Shown here piece after piece: positions 25,043-37,100 of a stretch of DNA of 64,000 nucleotides. Numbering within the stretch: position 1 is the first letter of the stretch; the number at the start of each line of letters is the position of its first letter. The position numbers and the translations under genes were made by a program. Source of the stretch: Morinoia aosen (Eukaryota > Arthropoda > Malacostraca > Amphipoda > Talitridae); contig CM059571.1 of the NCBI GenBank assembly GCA_030386875.1, forward strand, positions 23,554,355-23,618,354, given 5' to 3'. The notes below the pieces were generated by a model. That model was given only the letters and a program-made list of their open reading frames with translations, was not told the DNA's origin and did no database searches.

Positions 25043-25406
25043 CACCCCCCTAGGAGGAAACAACTATTGCATCTATAGGAATTAGCGCTCTAATTAGATG
25101 TGAACACCCGAGTTGACGATTAGGTAGGCATTCCTTTTTATTGAAATAATTTTGTTTTGTTACTGACCATCTTTCTCAGTTTACTATTGTCATTTCTTCA
25201 TTACCAATTTTTTTCTTCATGTCTTGTTTCATGAACGTTTTTCAATCTTTATATTTGTATGCGCAGAGTAGGAGGGCACATCTTGTGTATGGATTCCCTG
25301 TTGCCTTAATTTCATACTAAACGTTGATTTTGACCTTCCTCTCATAGGAATACTTTTTTTGAGGTAAGGGAGGGTTATATCAAGTTAATTTAAATCCAAT
25401 CCAACC
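25043..25406 (+). mobile_element. family S retroposon, copy 4 (old)
   Basis: Begins CACCCCCCTAGGAGG and ends in an AATCC-repeat tail. Probable 11-bp target duplication with one mismatch: TGACACACTAA at 25032-25042 and TGACACCCTAA at 25407-25417. The head hairpin has decayed and the middle block is intermediate between long and short subfamilies (ATGCGCAGAGTAGG). Confidence 0.78.
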
Positions 25407-27154
25407 TGACACCCTAAAATATTGGTATCGTAAATAGTTTCAGCATTGATGCTCAAAAGCCTGCGTTCAAGATTTACAGTAAAAACGACGAATTAAAATG
25501 AAGACTCATAGGTTAAACCCAGCGGTAACTCAAGTTCCGTGCTCATAATTTAGCTACCGTTTTCAGTACTTCCTATTGATGCTTCTCAGCGAACTTTACT
25601 CAAACATAACCCTACTGGCCCAAATCTTTCGTGACATGTTCCTCTTTCTTGTCTACAAACAACGAAAGACCCTGTTTACAATTCCTTGTGATGCCGGGCC
25701 AGGCGTGTTGTATTGGCTTAGGTATGCTTGTATTTGGCATCGCTTGATGCTTTCGCCTATAGTGTAATTTTGCTGCATTCTCGTTGAGTCCCCAACCCCA
25801 AGATTTGAGGTTTTGAAATGTTGTTTGGCTGTTAGGGCATGGTATGTCCCAATTCTAGAGTTTAATGTTGGAATTTTGTCTATCGTGTTTTGCTGTTTTT
25901 AAATTAGTGAATTGATATTCTATATTTATGTTTCAATGTAATGCATACGTGCGTTGATTTGTTCCAAAAATTGGAAGTAGGCAGGTAGCAGTATATGTGA
26001 GTAAATGACTTTATCTTAAATATCATCATCCAAGCTTCCGTTCCCTGGTACCTTTGATGATGAGCGCTTCACTGAAAGACAGTCACACAAGCCTACACAT
26101 GTTACGTCTTCTCGTGCATGTTTACCTCGCGTTCGTGATGTAGAGGCACCTCTCACGCATTGTCTGCTGCATTTTACGTTCTTATTCTCACGTGAAGAGG
26201 GAAAGGGAGTGAGCCTGTGTCCTGCATGCAAGCGTCCATTACTGTTTAGATGCTCCGAACAACTTTCTTGTGATGGGAGTTCGAGTGCAACTGGTCGTTA
26301 GTCCAGAGAATGATCTATCATTTAGAACAAAGAACTCCTATAGTGTAAGAGGACAAGCCTGAAAGGACTAGGTAAGAGCTAGTCTACACAAGCCAGACCT
26401 AACGTTTTCTGTCGCGTGTACGAGTACACATGTACTGTAGATTTGTGTTTCCATAATTTTCTACATTAGATATCGAGTAGGCGTAAGCGAGAGTCCAAAT
26501 TTCTAGAAGTCTTTTCGTAGCCCGCGCAGTTTTAGTCCTTTGACTGTAAGGTTTCATGCAACTGAGCATCTTAAGTGAGACTGGGAAGGACGGTTTCCGT
26601 ATTTGCTCTTTCAAAAATATCAAAAAAGTCTAGGCTCGGTTTGATAGTTTTGTACTATAAAAAATATTCGTGGTCAGATGCAAACGTATGTATTGCAGGA
26701 TTCGCATGTGAAGCAAGTCGTTTCAGGAAAAATTTTCCGCAATGGGAAACTTCCTTCTTTCCTTGAGGCGCTCGCGCGCCAAGCGAAGTGAGTTTTGTTA
26801 TGTCACTTGGTCACAGCCTTCACCAGCGCCTAATTATCGCCGCGATGTGACGAGCTACTTCCGTGCTAGTCCAGCAGGATCATGAACTCTTCACTCTTCT
26901 GCTTCTTAGGACATTCCATGCGTTATTTCAGCCTACGTGGTGATGGGTTCTAAGGTTTTTTTCACGATAAGTTGCGTCGTATACACCTACAGCTCCTTCA
27001 ATGAATACGTGTTATTTCAATCTGTGTTTTAATTAAACGTTCGTTGAAATCAACTTGTATATTAATTTTAATTCAACTAATCTACTATTTTCATCAGGAA
27101 AAACACAGTGATCCAGCAATAAGTTGTTGCTTACATTACAAATTCTCTTTGCAG

Positions 27155-27262
27155 TTGGTGAGCGCTCGAGACACTGCAGGGGGAGATGGAGAACTAGAAA
27201 GGATCCAAGAGCTCTTCCCAAATGACACCCTGCGTCTGCACGACCCTCAGCCCACAGCTCAG
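27155..27262 (+). CDS. internal exon of a probable ARHGAP20-like RhoGAP
   Basis: A 108-bp exon encoding 36 residues, phase 0 at both ends. Acceptor TTCTCTTTGCAG, donor CAG followed by GTGAGC at 27263. The peptide is acidic and polar: it starts LVSARDTAGGDGELERIQEL and ends LRLHDPQPTAQ. No domain is recognisable in this stretch; it likely belongs to the poorly conserved region before the PH domain. It joins in frame to both the upstream exon (11182) and the downstream exon (54923). Good splice signals at both ends and a GC-rich reading frame in AT-rich flanks are the main support. Confidence 0.72.
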
Positions 27263-28018
27263 GTGAGCTAACAATTGTCCAATCAGTTGCCCATGTTCAA
27301 CGAGACGTTTTGTATACAGGTTCTCGCTTCCTCATAACTCAGTCTTTTTCTTCGTTTTGTTATTGGGTGACGTTCTACGGTTCTGGCTTCGATATTCCTG
27401 CACGTTATTTCGAAATAAGCACTTTCCCTATGTGTTTTCATTTCAGTATTAATTTATTTTTGTATTTCATTGAAGATTCTCTCTTTGCCTGATTTTGTAT
27501 TTCTGTAAGCCTCATTTCTTCCACTCACTCTAGAGTTTAGATTCTCGGCGTTATTCTGCCCACGTCCGTTTATTTCAAGGCCTCGGTATATAGCTTGAAG
27601 CAATTGCTGTTGCTTCGAGCTGTCTTACTTCTACTGATATACATACCTGATCTATAGCTCCTGAACTTTGTTGTAGTGTTTTCCTTTAGCATTCTGACAT
27701 ATACTAAATTATACTACGAAATATGAAAGCATTTAGCCGATATGATCTATTATGTTTTGATTACTTCGAAGAACGTATCCTCGCAATTCCGTTCTAAATT
27801 TAGACTTTTCACTTCCTCGTTTTACTCGCGTTTGGTTAACCTGCATGTGTCTTAAAATGTAAGTAAATTTATTTTATAAAATAATGAGCATTCCTTGAGG
27901 CAAAAACTATCCTGGATTATTGTGTTGAAAGATGTCTCCTTGATTTTATTTTTGCCGGGGAAAATTTTTTCAAAAATTGGAGACGATACTGCTGAGAAGA
28001 ACATTAAACTCTTATAAT

Positions 28019-28252
28019 TTATTGTTTATAATGACTTGGCTGGCTGTGGAAGAATTGCGTCAATTCTTGGAACGCAGATAGAGCGGGATCTGCGTGTTTG
28101 GCGATAAGTCTGACTAGCTTCAATATGTAGCCGTCCAGAGTGGACGTGCAGTCATGCATAGCGCCTTGTGTTTTGACGGCCCGCTGGGGGAGATAGCTGC
28201 TAAGAGGATTGCGCCCAGGAGAGTGTGTGTCTGCGGACCACGGAAATTGCAA
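28019..28252 (-). other. minus-strand open frame ending at a possible poly(A) signal, unrecognised
   Basis: Seventy-seven codons on the minus strand ending SHYKQ then TAA. The stop codon is embedded in AATAAA (minus strand reads AAACAATAAATTATAAG), so coding and poly(A) signal would overlap. The region is GC-richer than its flanks. The peptide segment DGYILKLVRLIAKHADPALS could form an amphipathic helix, but no family is recognised. A second minus-strand frame of 110 codons lies at 28480-28812. It may be the 3' end of an unannotated nested gene or an old retroposed fragment. Confidence 0.2.
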
Positions 28253-29897
28253 AGGCCGCTGAGAGTCCGTTGATCGCCACTACGCAGCTTCAGAATTGTC
28301 TGTTTGTTTCAGGTTTCTTGCTTCATGGATTGTGATCGAGATCGGAAGAGATTGTGCATGGGTCTAAACGCCAGCCGATGGAGAATAAAGTAAATAGGTT
28401 CGGGGGTTGTCGTGTCTGGGTAAAAACGTTCGAGGTTCAATTGTTACGGAATCATTACAATCATGATTTTCCAATTGCTCTACCGGGGCTGATGCAACGA
28501 TCTTATCTGCTTAAATAGCGCATATTTTGTGTAATTCAAAAACCTAAAATCCCATCTCTCATGAGATTCTTTTGTCTGGTGATGCAATGGGTGAGGCGCT
28601 GGATGGACAAGCGCCGAATGACGCTGCTGTTCCCACGCTTTCAACTTCTTGTTTGTTGCTGACGACTGGTTCATACAGAGATGTGCAAACCTAGTATCAT
28701 TCAATCGCAGTATTTGTTGGGAGGCCCTTTGGTGTAAATTTCGGCCTTTCTTTGCCGGCTTTACCTTTAAGCTGCTGCTGATTTTTAGTACGGGATCTAT
28801 CCATAGATTCATTCATTTACGCCAATAGTACCGTAGTAAGTTTCGATTTGGTCAACATGGGAGTTATAGCTTGAAGTAACGTTTTTCCATTGCTGGGTCC
28901 TGTGATTTTAAGACGTATTTCAATATTGAGACATGCGCATCACATTTACGTGCTGAATCCGAATTGACTAGTTTTTCGTCTACGTATTTGTATTTTACCT
29001 ATTGAAAATAGAAGTAAATAAATATGCGTTGCCCAATTCGTCGTGGCAAACTCTTGCGTAGCAGCGGTGTGTGTCTCTCCACACTGTCTGTCGATGTGGG
29101 ACGTGATGAATTCAAGATTGTTGAGCAGCGCCGGGGCTTTTCAAGTATTTCTGAGGTTACGACCAACGCTGATCACCTCAATGAATAATGTGCCTTTACC
29201 TTCACTTCTGCGACATCTACTCATTGTTTGCTCTTACTTTTTAGTACTCGTATGAAAAGGTGTAATGTCATTTTCACTCTTTAGTGATAAGCTACTGTTT
29301 TTCCGCCACAGTTTTCTGTGTCGATATGTTTATTACTGGCTTGTCAAGTTATTGTTCTACTCTCGATCTTTTTTGCTCGTAATTTCTATTTTTTCATGCT
29401 TTAAAATAATAAATGGGGATAAAACTTCTGTCACTGTGTTTGGGGCGCTGTGTATGTAACTACAGAGGCATTTTTCCTAGGCTTGTACGTGCCTCTTACT
29501 CGTACATTGTTCTTCGGTCTAAGTGACAATTCTTGAAAGTTTCGCGTGTCTGTGTTAATCACCTGGCCTCCACCAGCGCCGCCTGTGTCCACCTCCACCA
29601 TGGAAGGTCAGGCGTTGCAGCGCTCAACCGTTGCAACATCTCGGAAATTTCAAGTTCTGGATTTCATTTCGTGTCAGTCTTCCCTTTCTCTCGTGAAATT
29701 TCTTTAATCTTTGTTTTCTTTCTCTATACCCATACAGTCAGACAAACTAGCTATACAGTGAAATATTCAATGAGGAGAAATTTTCATCCCATTTCATTGT
29801 ATGTAAAGGCTTCAGACAATTGATTTTACCCAAATGTTACCGTTTTTAAATCCGTCAAGGGAAAGTTCGGCCATTGAAACGATTGAAAACTCCACAG

Positions 29898-30116
29898 CAG
29901 GGATTTTTAACCTGGATGGGCGTGAACCTCAGCAGTAAAGCTTGATTTTTTCTAAAAATGTTTTGAACAAAAGAGTGAACTTTCACTGTTGAATATGTTT
30001 GAGGACCTATTTACAAAATTCTTTGTCGTGAGCTCTTATTTACCAATCTATCTGCACACAATATTCCCTGATAATTCTTAAGAGGGGCTTGGGAGTAAAA
30101 AGGTCAAGAACCACTG
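29898..30116. mobile_element. 219-bp hAT MITE
   Basis: Left end CAGGGATTTTTAACC and right end, read inward on the other strand, CAGTGGTTCTTGACCTTTTT; these match at 10 of the first 15 bases and look like the common hAT terminal sequence. The flanks give an 8-bp target duplication with one mismatch, CTCCACAG at 29890-29897 and CTCTACAG at 30117-30124, the length typical of hAT elements. No coding sequence is present. Confidence 0.85.
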
Positions 30117-31658
30117 CTCTACAGTAATCGTTAGGACTGTAGTATTTTTTCCAAACTATTCGCATATGCTCGCTCACGGAATTTTTTTTAGCGATATCCG
30201 CCTTTAAGCAAGTTTTTATTCGGTGTTTTAAGTAGATGCGTATCTGTGCAACCATCCATTTGAGGGACACGGGATTATTGGCTAATGCTTTTTCAGTCCA
30301 TAGGCGTGTTCTGCAAACAAGGACGAACGTCTTCTTGAGCACCGGCGGGCTCTCTCAAATGCTTATCCTTCGCTGTGCGATAGAACTCAGGGTAAACCAG
30401 AAGCACCTTGCAACTACTGTTGCGCACTCTGGCTTTTTTCGGGCGATCTTCGCTCGATTTGCGTCACTCCACTCGACTGTACGCGCGACGGAGTGCGGAA
30501 TGAGCAAAGGTCTCTCTGACGACCCTCCAAACATTAGACGGCCTTCACGGCACTCATCTTCGTTTCTGCTGCTAGTACTGTGTTCCTCCTGTACTGTCGT
30601 CTGGCCTCTTAAAAAATGCTACGAATTAATGGAAGCTATTGTTGTTCTCGCAGGCAAAGGCTTGTCGCTAAAGATTCGTTTAAAGATTGCTACAATTTTG
30701 TCTCAGTATTGGCAATGGGGAAGAAGGTAGTAAAATCATTCGATTATTCCAAATGTTTTGTGAGACGCCGGGAAGTGGGCGGGGAAAGAAGACTGAACGA
30801 CGAGTAGATAAGAGACGTCAGCAATATTTGAGTAACGTGGCATGATGAAGTGAGAATTAGGATGTGCAAACTATTTTAGGTTGCGAGCGAATAATAGGAT
30901 AGGGTAGTGTGCAGAGCTGATTTGAGCGTAGGCTGATTTAAAAATACATAAAGAAAGAAGAGCTATAAAACAAATGTGTCATTTGAGAACAAAAGCGTGT
31001 ACGCTAGAATCAGTATTGAGGGAGGATGTTTATCTGCCACTAGCTCTTTTACTCGGACTTTGTTGGGAGCATTTACTTTCGACTAACTTGCTCGCTCGAG
31101 AAAAGGGGTTTGATAAAAGCTGTACCATGACGTGGTGAGGATAAAACCCGTAAAATTTGCTGGGTTCAACAACTTCGACTCAAGCGCAATTTAGCTCAAA
31201 GCTTAGTTGGATGCCAATGCTGCTTGTGAGGAATTGTGAATTTCTAACTGATCCTAGGAAATTGCTCTCCTCTGAAATTAGAAGCAATGAATGTATAATG
31301 TTATTTATTCACAATGTTGGTGGAAAAATCCTAAGAAAAGTTTGTGGTCGACAAGTTATCAAGAATTCAGTGCTTGCGCAACTGAGCACAACTCCAGAAA
31401 ATATACAGCAAAACTGCAAAAGAATGGAATTATATTATACGGTATTTATAAGCCAAATTTACAGGTCGGTGGGCAAGGAAGGGTGAGGAAAACAATCACT
31501 TTCTTGTAACATTTTTATTTAAAAATATAAAAACCGTGCTCCTGTTAAAATATTTTATTTTTGAAAATTTGCCCCATCCAACTCCGTACTCTATTGAAAT
31601 GCGGTAAAATGAGGCCCATCTTCATGAATTGGGAATGGTACTCTTTGTCGTGATATTT

Positions 31659-32153
31659 CCCCCTCACGCCATCCTGTCCTTGTCGCGGGGAGGGGGCTTG
31701 TGTGTTCAATGAAGCCCAAGGCTATGCTGTCCCAGGTTCAACCATGACAGACAGGCTTGGGCCGAGATCCAGACCAACTGGGATGGCAACATTGACAACC
31801 GAGCTGACAACTGGATACTCTCCTGGACACACACTGACCTCTCCTTGGATTTGTTTGTAAGGCCGGCCGGGACCTAGACCCGACCTGCCGGCCTGATAGT
31901 CGTGCGCGGCAAGGGTTAGCCGATGGCCGGGTGGAAAGGCGGAGGGCGGTTTAAACGCCAGTGAGGCGCGGAAACGTCTCGCTGGTTAGTCAAGCGCAAC
32001 AACCTGCTGCATCTGCTCGCGCCAGGAGCTATGCCTGTGCTTAGTGAGTGTGCCCGTCGGGACTCCGTGAGCCTGACAGAAGGGTTCCCCTTGTTGGCGG
32101 CCGCCCAAAGCTGGTGCCGGCTCAGGGCACAGGTGAGACCTAACCTATTAACC
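31659..32153 (+). promoter_or_regulatory. LINE 5' untranslated region with presumed internal promoter
   Basis: A GC-rich leader of 495 bp between the left target duplication and the preferred ORF1 start. Full-length LINEs of this group carry their own promoter inside the 5' leader, so one is presumed here; no TATA box is visible. G-rich runs (GCGGGGAGGGGGC near 31685) and the nested inverted piece GGCCGGCCGGGACC near 31861 could be part of it. Confidence 0.5.
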
Positions 32154-34142
32154 ATGGATATTTCAAACTCAAACCCCCCCCAAACCGTAAAACAACTTGA
32201 TGGTGACGACCTCAACCCGCCCCCGGACTTCTTGGACACCTCCCAGACAGGAAATGCGGAAGGCAATTCTCTGTCAACCTCCGCGGCACCAAAACCATTG
32301 CAGAGCATATCAGCGAGTGGCGAGGAACGCGAGGAGCTGCAACAGCAAAGTGAATACACGCTCGAGCCTTTCAACCCGACATTTAATAAGAGACGCAACA
32401 CAAATTTTAATCACCGAGGAGAGCCAACTTTGGACTCGGCCCAGAAGATGGCACAAGAGCAGGCACACCAGAAGCAACCACTTATTGCACGAGAGACTGG
32501 GATGCCTGAAACACCGCTAGGTCCCCACGATAGTGGCCCACGGTGGACGAGAGTAAACAGAGGAGGACCTGAACGACGTAGGCGCCCGCAGCGAACGGGA
32601 AGACAGTGGACTGCATATGATGAAGAGTATAAAGACACGCCGTACTATGCAAAGTACATCAATATAAACTTTCCAAACCTAGACATAATCAGAAACCTCA
32701 ACGTGATCCAAGTTGACAAAGACATCAGAACCCAAATAGGTGACCCGGAGAAAATCTCAAGATGGGGCAAGAGTTCTCTACTAATAACCACCCAGTCGGA
32801 AGACCAAACGAAGAAACTCCAGTCCATAACACGCATTGCTGGAAATCCAGTTGTCGTTTCTCCCCATCGGACCCTCAATGTAATAAAGGGCGTTGTGCGT
32901 AGCCACGCTTTTGGAGGATGCTCAGAGGACGATTTGAGAAGGCAACTGAGCGACCAAGGAGTTACGGACGTCCGGCGAGTGAAGATAAAGAGAGAAGGAG
33001 AACTAGTTACAACAAATACCTACATCCTTACCTTTGAAAAACATTCCCTTCCAAGAACCATCTCCCTCACATCTTGGCACCACGAAATTGTCGAAGCATA
33101 CAAGGAGAGACCGCAGCAATGCTTTAGATGCCAGCGATTTGGCCACGTAGCTAAGTATTGCCGAAGTGAGACTGAAACCTGTGCCCGATGTGGAGAAACA
33201 GGACACAAAAAACTGGATTGTAGAAATCCGATCTGCTGCTACCATTGTCAGCAAGAACATTATTCCAACGATAGAAGCTGTCCCAAGTACATACTTGAAA
33301 ATGAAGTCCTGGCCACTCAAGGAAAAGAAAAAATTCCCCGTCCTGAAGCTCTCCAAATGGTTCTGGAACGATCACCAGACCACAACCGCCTCTACAGCAC
33401 GGTACTTCAAACGCCAAGATCAAACCCCGACACAGCAAATAACCCGGCGCGCACCGAAACGAATCTACAGGCAAGCACATCTAGTACAAGACCTGGCGCC
33501 CTCAACACAACAACGCAAACGCTAAAACTCCCAGATGCAACACCAACTATCGCACCCACGACTATCCCGGACTCGACTCCACAACCAGCTGCAGAGGACG
33601 CTAATGTAAGTAAGACGCCACATAGACTGCCGGACAAAAGTGCCGTACCCCCGAAGCCACCAACGGAGGAAAGTGTGAGCGAACCCGGTAGCGGCAAAGA
33701 CTTACCTCCTGGTGCAGTAAAAATGACGACTCATGGCAAAACCCAAGATAATTCACAAAAACAACTGGATCCTACTTGCCCACCACGGACCCAGATATCG
33801 AAGGAACCAACTAAGAAAACGCCAGCGCGCGAAGAAGGAAAAGCGAACAGATACACTTTTAAGAGACTCAATAGGCCAGACAGTCTAAACCAGCTATCAA
33901 CATACGACAGTGACAGCTCGGTCGATCAAACCAGCAATAGCAAAAAAGACAATCCATCAAAGAAAGTACGGCAAAAGTCACCCAATAAATCCCACAGGAC
34001 ACCCTTGGGAACAAAGGAAATACCACCACGTGGTAGACCAGCCGTACGCCCTAGCTCTGGAGCTGCCAATCGTGGCTCTAATGAGTGCAAAATTCCTGTA
34101 ATAGGCCAACAACCGCGGCCTTGGGAGCAGAATAGGCGCTGA
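32154..34142 (+). CDS. LINE ORF1, nucleic-acid-binding Gag-like protein
   Basis: Encodes 662 residues from the ATG in strong context (AACCATGG); an in-frame ATG at 32031 would add 41 residues but has a poorer context. The N-terminal third is polar and Arg/Pro-rich. In the middle, a segment matching the region usually found before Gag-like zinc knuckles leads into three CCHC knuckles (about residues 323-376, counting from 32154): CFRCQRFGHVAKYC, CARCGETGHKKLDC and CYHCQQEHYSNDRSC, with C-x2-C-x4-H-x4-C spacing in the first two and C-x2-C-x3-H-x6-C in the third. The C-terminal 280 residues are Pro/Thr/Ser/Lys-rich and probably disordered. Such proteins coat the element RNA and help form the retrotransposition particle. 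The stop codon overlaps the ORF2 start. Confidence 0.93.
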   Translation: MDISNSNPPQTVKQLDGDDLNPPPDFLDTSQTGNAEGNSLSTSAAPKPLQSISASGEEREELQQQSEYTLEPFNPTFNKRRNTNFNHRGEPTLDSAQKMAQEQAHQKQPLIARETGMPETPLGPHDSGPRWTRVNRGGPERRRRPQRTGRQWTAYDEEYKDTPYYAKYININFPNLDIIRNLNVIQVDKDIRTQIGDPEKISRWGKSSLLITTQSEDQTKKLQSITRIAGNPVVVSPHRTLNVIKGVVRSHAFGGCSEDDLRRQLSDQGVTDVRRVKIKREGELVTTNTYILTFEKHSLPRTISLTSWHHEIVEAYKERPQQCFRCQRFGHVAKYCRSETETCARCGETGHKKLDCRNPICCYHCQQEHYSNDRSCPKYILENEVLATQGKEKIPRPEALQMVLERSPDHNRLYSTVLQTPRSNPDTANNPARTETNLQASTSSTRPGALNTTTQTLKLPDATPTIAPTTIPDSTPQPAAEDANVSKTPHRLPDKSAVPPKPPTEESVSEPGSGKDLPPGAVKMTTHGKTQDNSQKQLDPTCPPRTQISKEPTKKTPAREEGKANRYTFKRLNRPDSLNQLSTYDSDSSVDQTSNSKKDNPSKKVRQKSPNKSHRTPLGTKEIPPRGRPAVRPSSGAANRGSNECKIPVIGQQPRPWEQNRR

Positions 34143-37100
34143 TGCTGAAGACACTCATCCAATGGAATCTACAATCCTACCGAACCAAATTCAATGAAAT
34201 TAAAAAAATCTTACATGACCAAACACCAATTTGTATGTGTCTACAAGAAACAATGTTACGAAATCAACAAGCCCATCCCCCCTCGCATTATAAAATAATC
34301 ATATCCACTGTTACTCGTGCCGACAACCATGAGCGAGGTGCTGCAATCCTCGTCCATTATTCAGTCCCATACAAAATATTGAGGCTGAACACAAACTTGC
34401 AGGCAGTTGCTGCTCGGATTCACCTCAACAAAAGCTACACTCTATGCTCCCTCTATCTACCCCACCTGGATGTCACCTACGAAGACCTAAACTCGCTAAT
34501 ACTACAGCTGCCTGAACCGTTCATAATCATGGGAGATTTTAATGCACGAAGTACGCTTTGGGGAGACCATACTACAAACGCCCGAGGACGATTGGTGGAG
34601 CGCCTACTGCTAACGCACGACGTCGCACTCCTCAACTCAGGCCAGCACACCCACTTCCATCACCAAACATCCACTACCTCTGCAATAGACCTGACGATTT
34701 GCTCGTCAAACTGCCAGCTCGACTTTAGATACTCCGTTCACGATGATTTGCACGACAGTGATCACTATCCAATTCAATTAGAACTCATCCAACCAACCAC
34801 AAACCACGAGCGCATCCCCCGGTTTAATACTGCAAAAGCAAACTGGCCCATGTATTACACCCAAACTGCCGTCGAGAACCCTGAGTTGTATACAAGTGAA
34901 AATACAGAGATATTCCTGGACAACGTGTGCAACATTCTCCTATCGGCCGCCAATGCCGCCATACCTCTCACCAGCGGAACGCTTCAGAGACCACCAGTCC
35001 CATGGTGGGATGAAGAATGCGACGACGTAAAGCGTGAGAGAAGAAGAGCAGGAAGAGCCTTGCGCAGATACAACAGCATCGCCAACAAAATACGTTACAA
35101 CCGAGCGAGAGCCATTTGTAGGAAAACATTTCAACAGAAACGTTCCAAGTCATGGGAAACATACCTCAACAGCATCACATCCCGGACGAGCATGACCTCT
35201 GTCTGGAAAAGAGTGAAGAAACTATCAAGTAAGTTCACTCACTCCCCAACGCCAGTAATAGTGGACAACGACCAACGCCTCCATAGCAATCCGACTACAG
35301 TTGCAAACCTAATCGGAAACCACATAGCCACGACAAGCAACATCTCCAACGTCAGCGCTAACTTCTCAACCCATAAGCAAAGAATGGAGAGCCAGGTGCT
35401 ACGCTTTGGAGACAACAACGATATTTACAATGTTCCACTCAATATAGAAGAACTACACGGAGCCCTATCAAGAAGTAAAGAAAAAGCCCCGGGACCTGAT
35501 ACCATTACCTATGCAATGGTAAAACGCGCGCATGAATCTTTCCACCAGCTCCTATTACACCTATTCAACTATATCTTTTTGCACGATGTATTCCCGGACC
35601 AGTGGAAAACTGCAATAATAATCCCCATCCCTAAACCAGGAAAAGACCCGCAGTGCGTGGGAAATTACAGACCGATTGCCCTCACAAGTTGCTTGAGCAA
35701 ACTATTGGAAAGAATAATCAACTCACGGCTCATGTTCTTCTTAGAAGCAAATAATAAAATTACAAACGTGCAGTGCGGTTTCAGACCGTTCCATAGTACA
35801 ACCGACAACGTCGTGTGCCTAGAAACCGCTATCCGTACGGCAATGAGTCAGAAGCAACACTTCCTGGTCATCTTCTTCGACTTGGCTAGGGCGTATGATA
35901 CTGCATGGCGATATAATATAATTAAAAAGCTCCACACTGGAGGACTCAGAGGACACCTACTGCACTTTGTCAATAATTTCCTCACCGATCGCAAGATAAA
36001 GGTACGTGTAGGGAATTCCTTCTCCGACACAAAATATTTACAAGAAGGAGTGCCCCAGGGCAGTGTGCTAAGCTGCACCTGCTTCCTGATTGCGATCAAC
36101 GATATTGCAGAAGACTTACCTCTCTATGTAAAAAGCTCCCTATATGTGGATGATTTTGCCGTATATATAGCAGGACACCGAACGGACACGCTGGAAAGAC
36201 AACTCCAAATCGCAATAAACCGACTGGAACGCTGGACTGACCGAACTGGATTTCGTTTTTCTACTACCAAGACAAACAGCATGCATATCTGCCGAGTACG
36301 TGGGTGTACCAAAATCGCACCGCAACTGGTCCTACATGGGGAAAACATCAACCAGGTGCAGACATACAAATACCTCGGCTTAACTATAGATGAGAGCCTA
36401 ACATGGCGACCCCACATTCAACAACTGAAGACGTCATGCATTAAAGGGCTGAACCTCCTGAAGTTCCTCGCCCACTCGTCATACGGATCCGACAAAAAAC
36501 TGTTACTACGTCTCTACATAGCCCTAATCAAACCTAAAATTGATTATGGATGCGAAGCCTATGGGTCCGCCTGCCCTTCGCTACTGGCGACTATACAACC
36601 GATCCAAAATGCAGCTTTGAGAATAGCAGCTGGCGCCTTTCGAAGCTCACCCATAGATTCACTACACAGCGAGACCGGGACCAAGACAGTAGAGCAATAT
36701 CGTGCAATAAAAATTATGAACTACTATCTCCGCCTGCAAATAAACCCCAATACATACACACTTCAAGAACTTAGAAATATCCCGCCTCATACCTACGATC
36801 CAGAATCGACGACACCCCGACCATTTTACGTGAGAGCCACGAATCTGCTGGAATACTACGATGTACGCTTCGACAATGTGCTGGTGGAAATGCCATACGT
36901 CTTCCCACCCTGGCAAGCAGGTGCTCAAAGATTGTGCAGGGAGATGTACAATGTGAGGAAATCGCAGGTGGGGCCAGTGGCAGCTCGATCGGTGTTCTTG
37001 GACCACTTGGCATCCCACAGCGCGTCAACAATATATTACACGGACGGTGCTCGTAATGAATCCGGTACTGGATTTGCTGTAGTACGGGGGGATAATGAAT

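Larger units (their letters stand above)
11293..27154 (+). other. intron 1 of the host gene (15.9 kb)
   Basis: Runs from GTGAGTAC to CTCTTTGCAG. It contains a perfect 12-bp stem-loop 50 bp after the donor, a 24-bp perfect palindrome at 14861, a head-to-head pair of family S copies (14945-15259 minus, 15430-15705 plus), a mariner remnant at 16150 and another family S copy at 25043. The stretches 11374-14860, 16372-24471 and 25418-27154 are otherwise AT-rich and show only short, domain-free open frames. GC-richer patches without supported exons lie near 12960-13260, 13600-13960, 18170-18440 and 22590-22860. Confidence 0.6.

Noticed and set aside
28339-28350. AGATCGGAAGAG, identical to the first 12 bases of a common sequencing adapter
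   Set aside because: The match stops there (next bases ATTG) and sits inside continuous sequence; a 12-base match is within chance expectation and no adapter continuation follows.
30236-30730. 164-codon frame and an exon-like segment at 30654-30726 (CTCGCAG to AAG/GTAGTA)
   Set aside because: The segment is 73 bp, not phase 0, and the donor is weak; the translation shows no domain.
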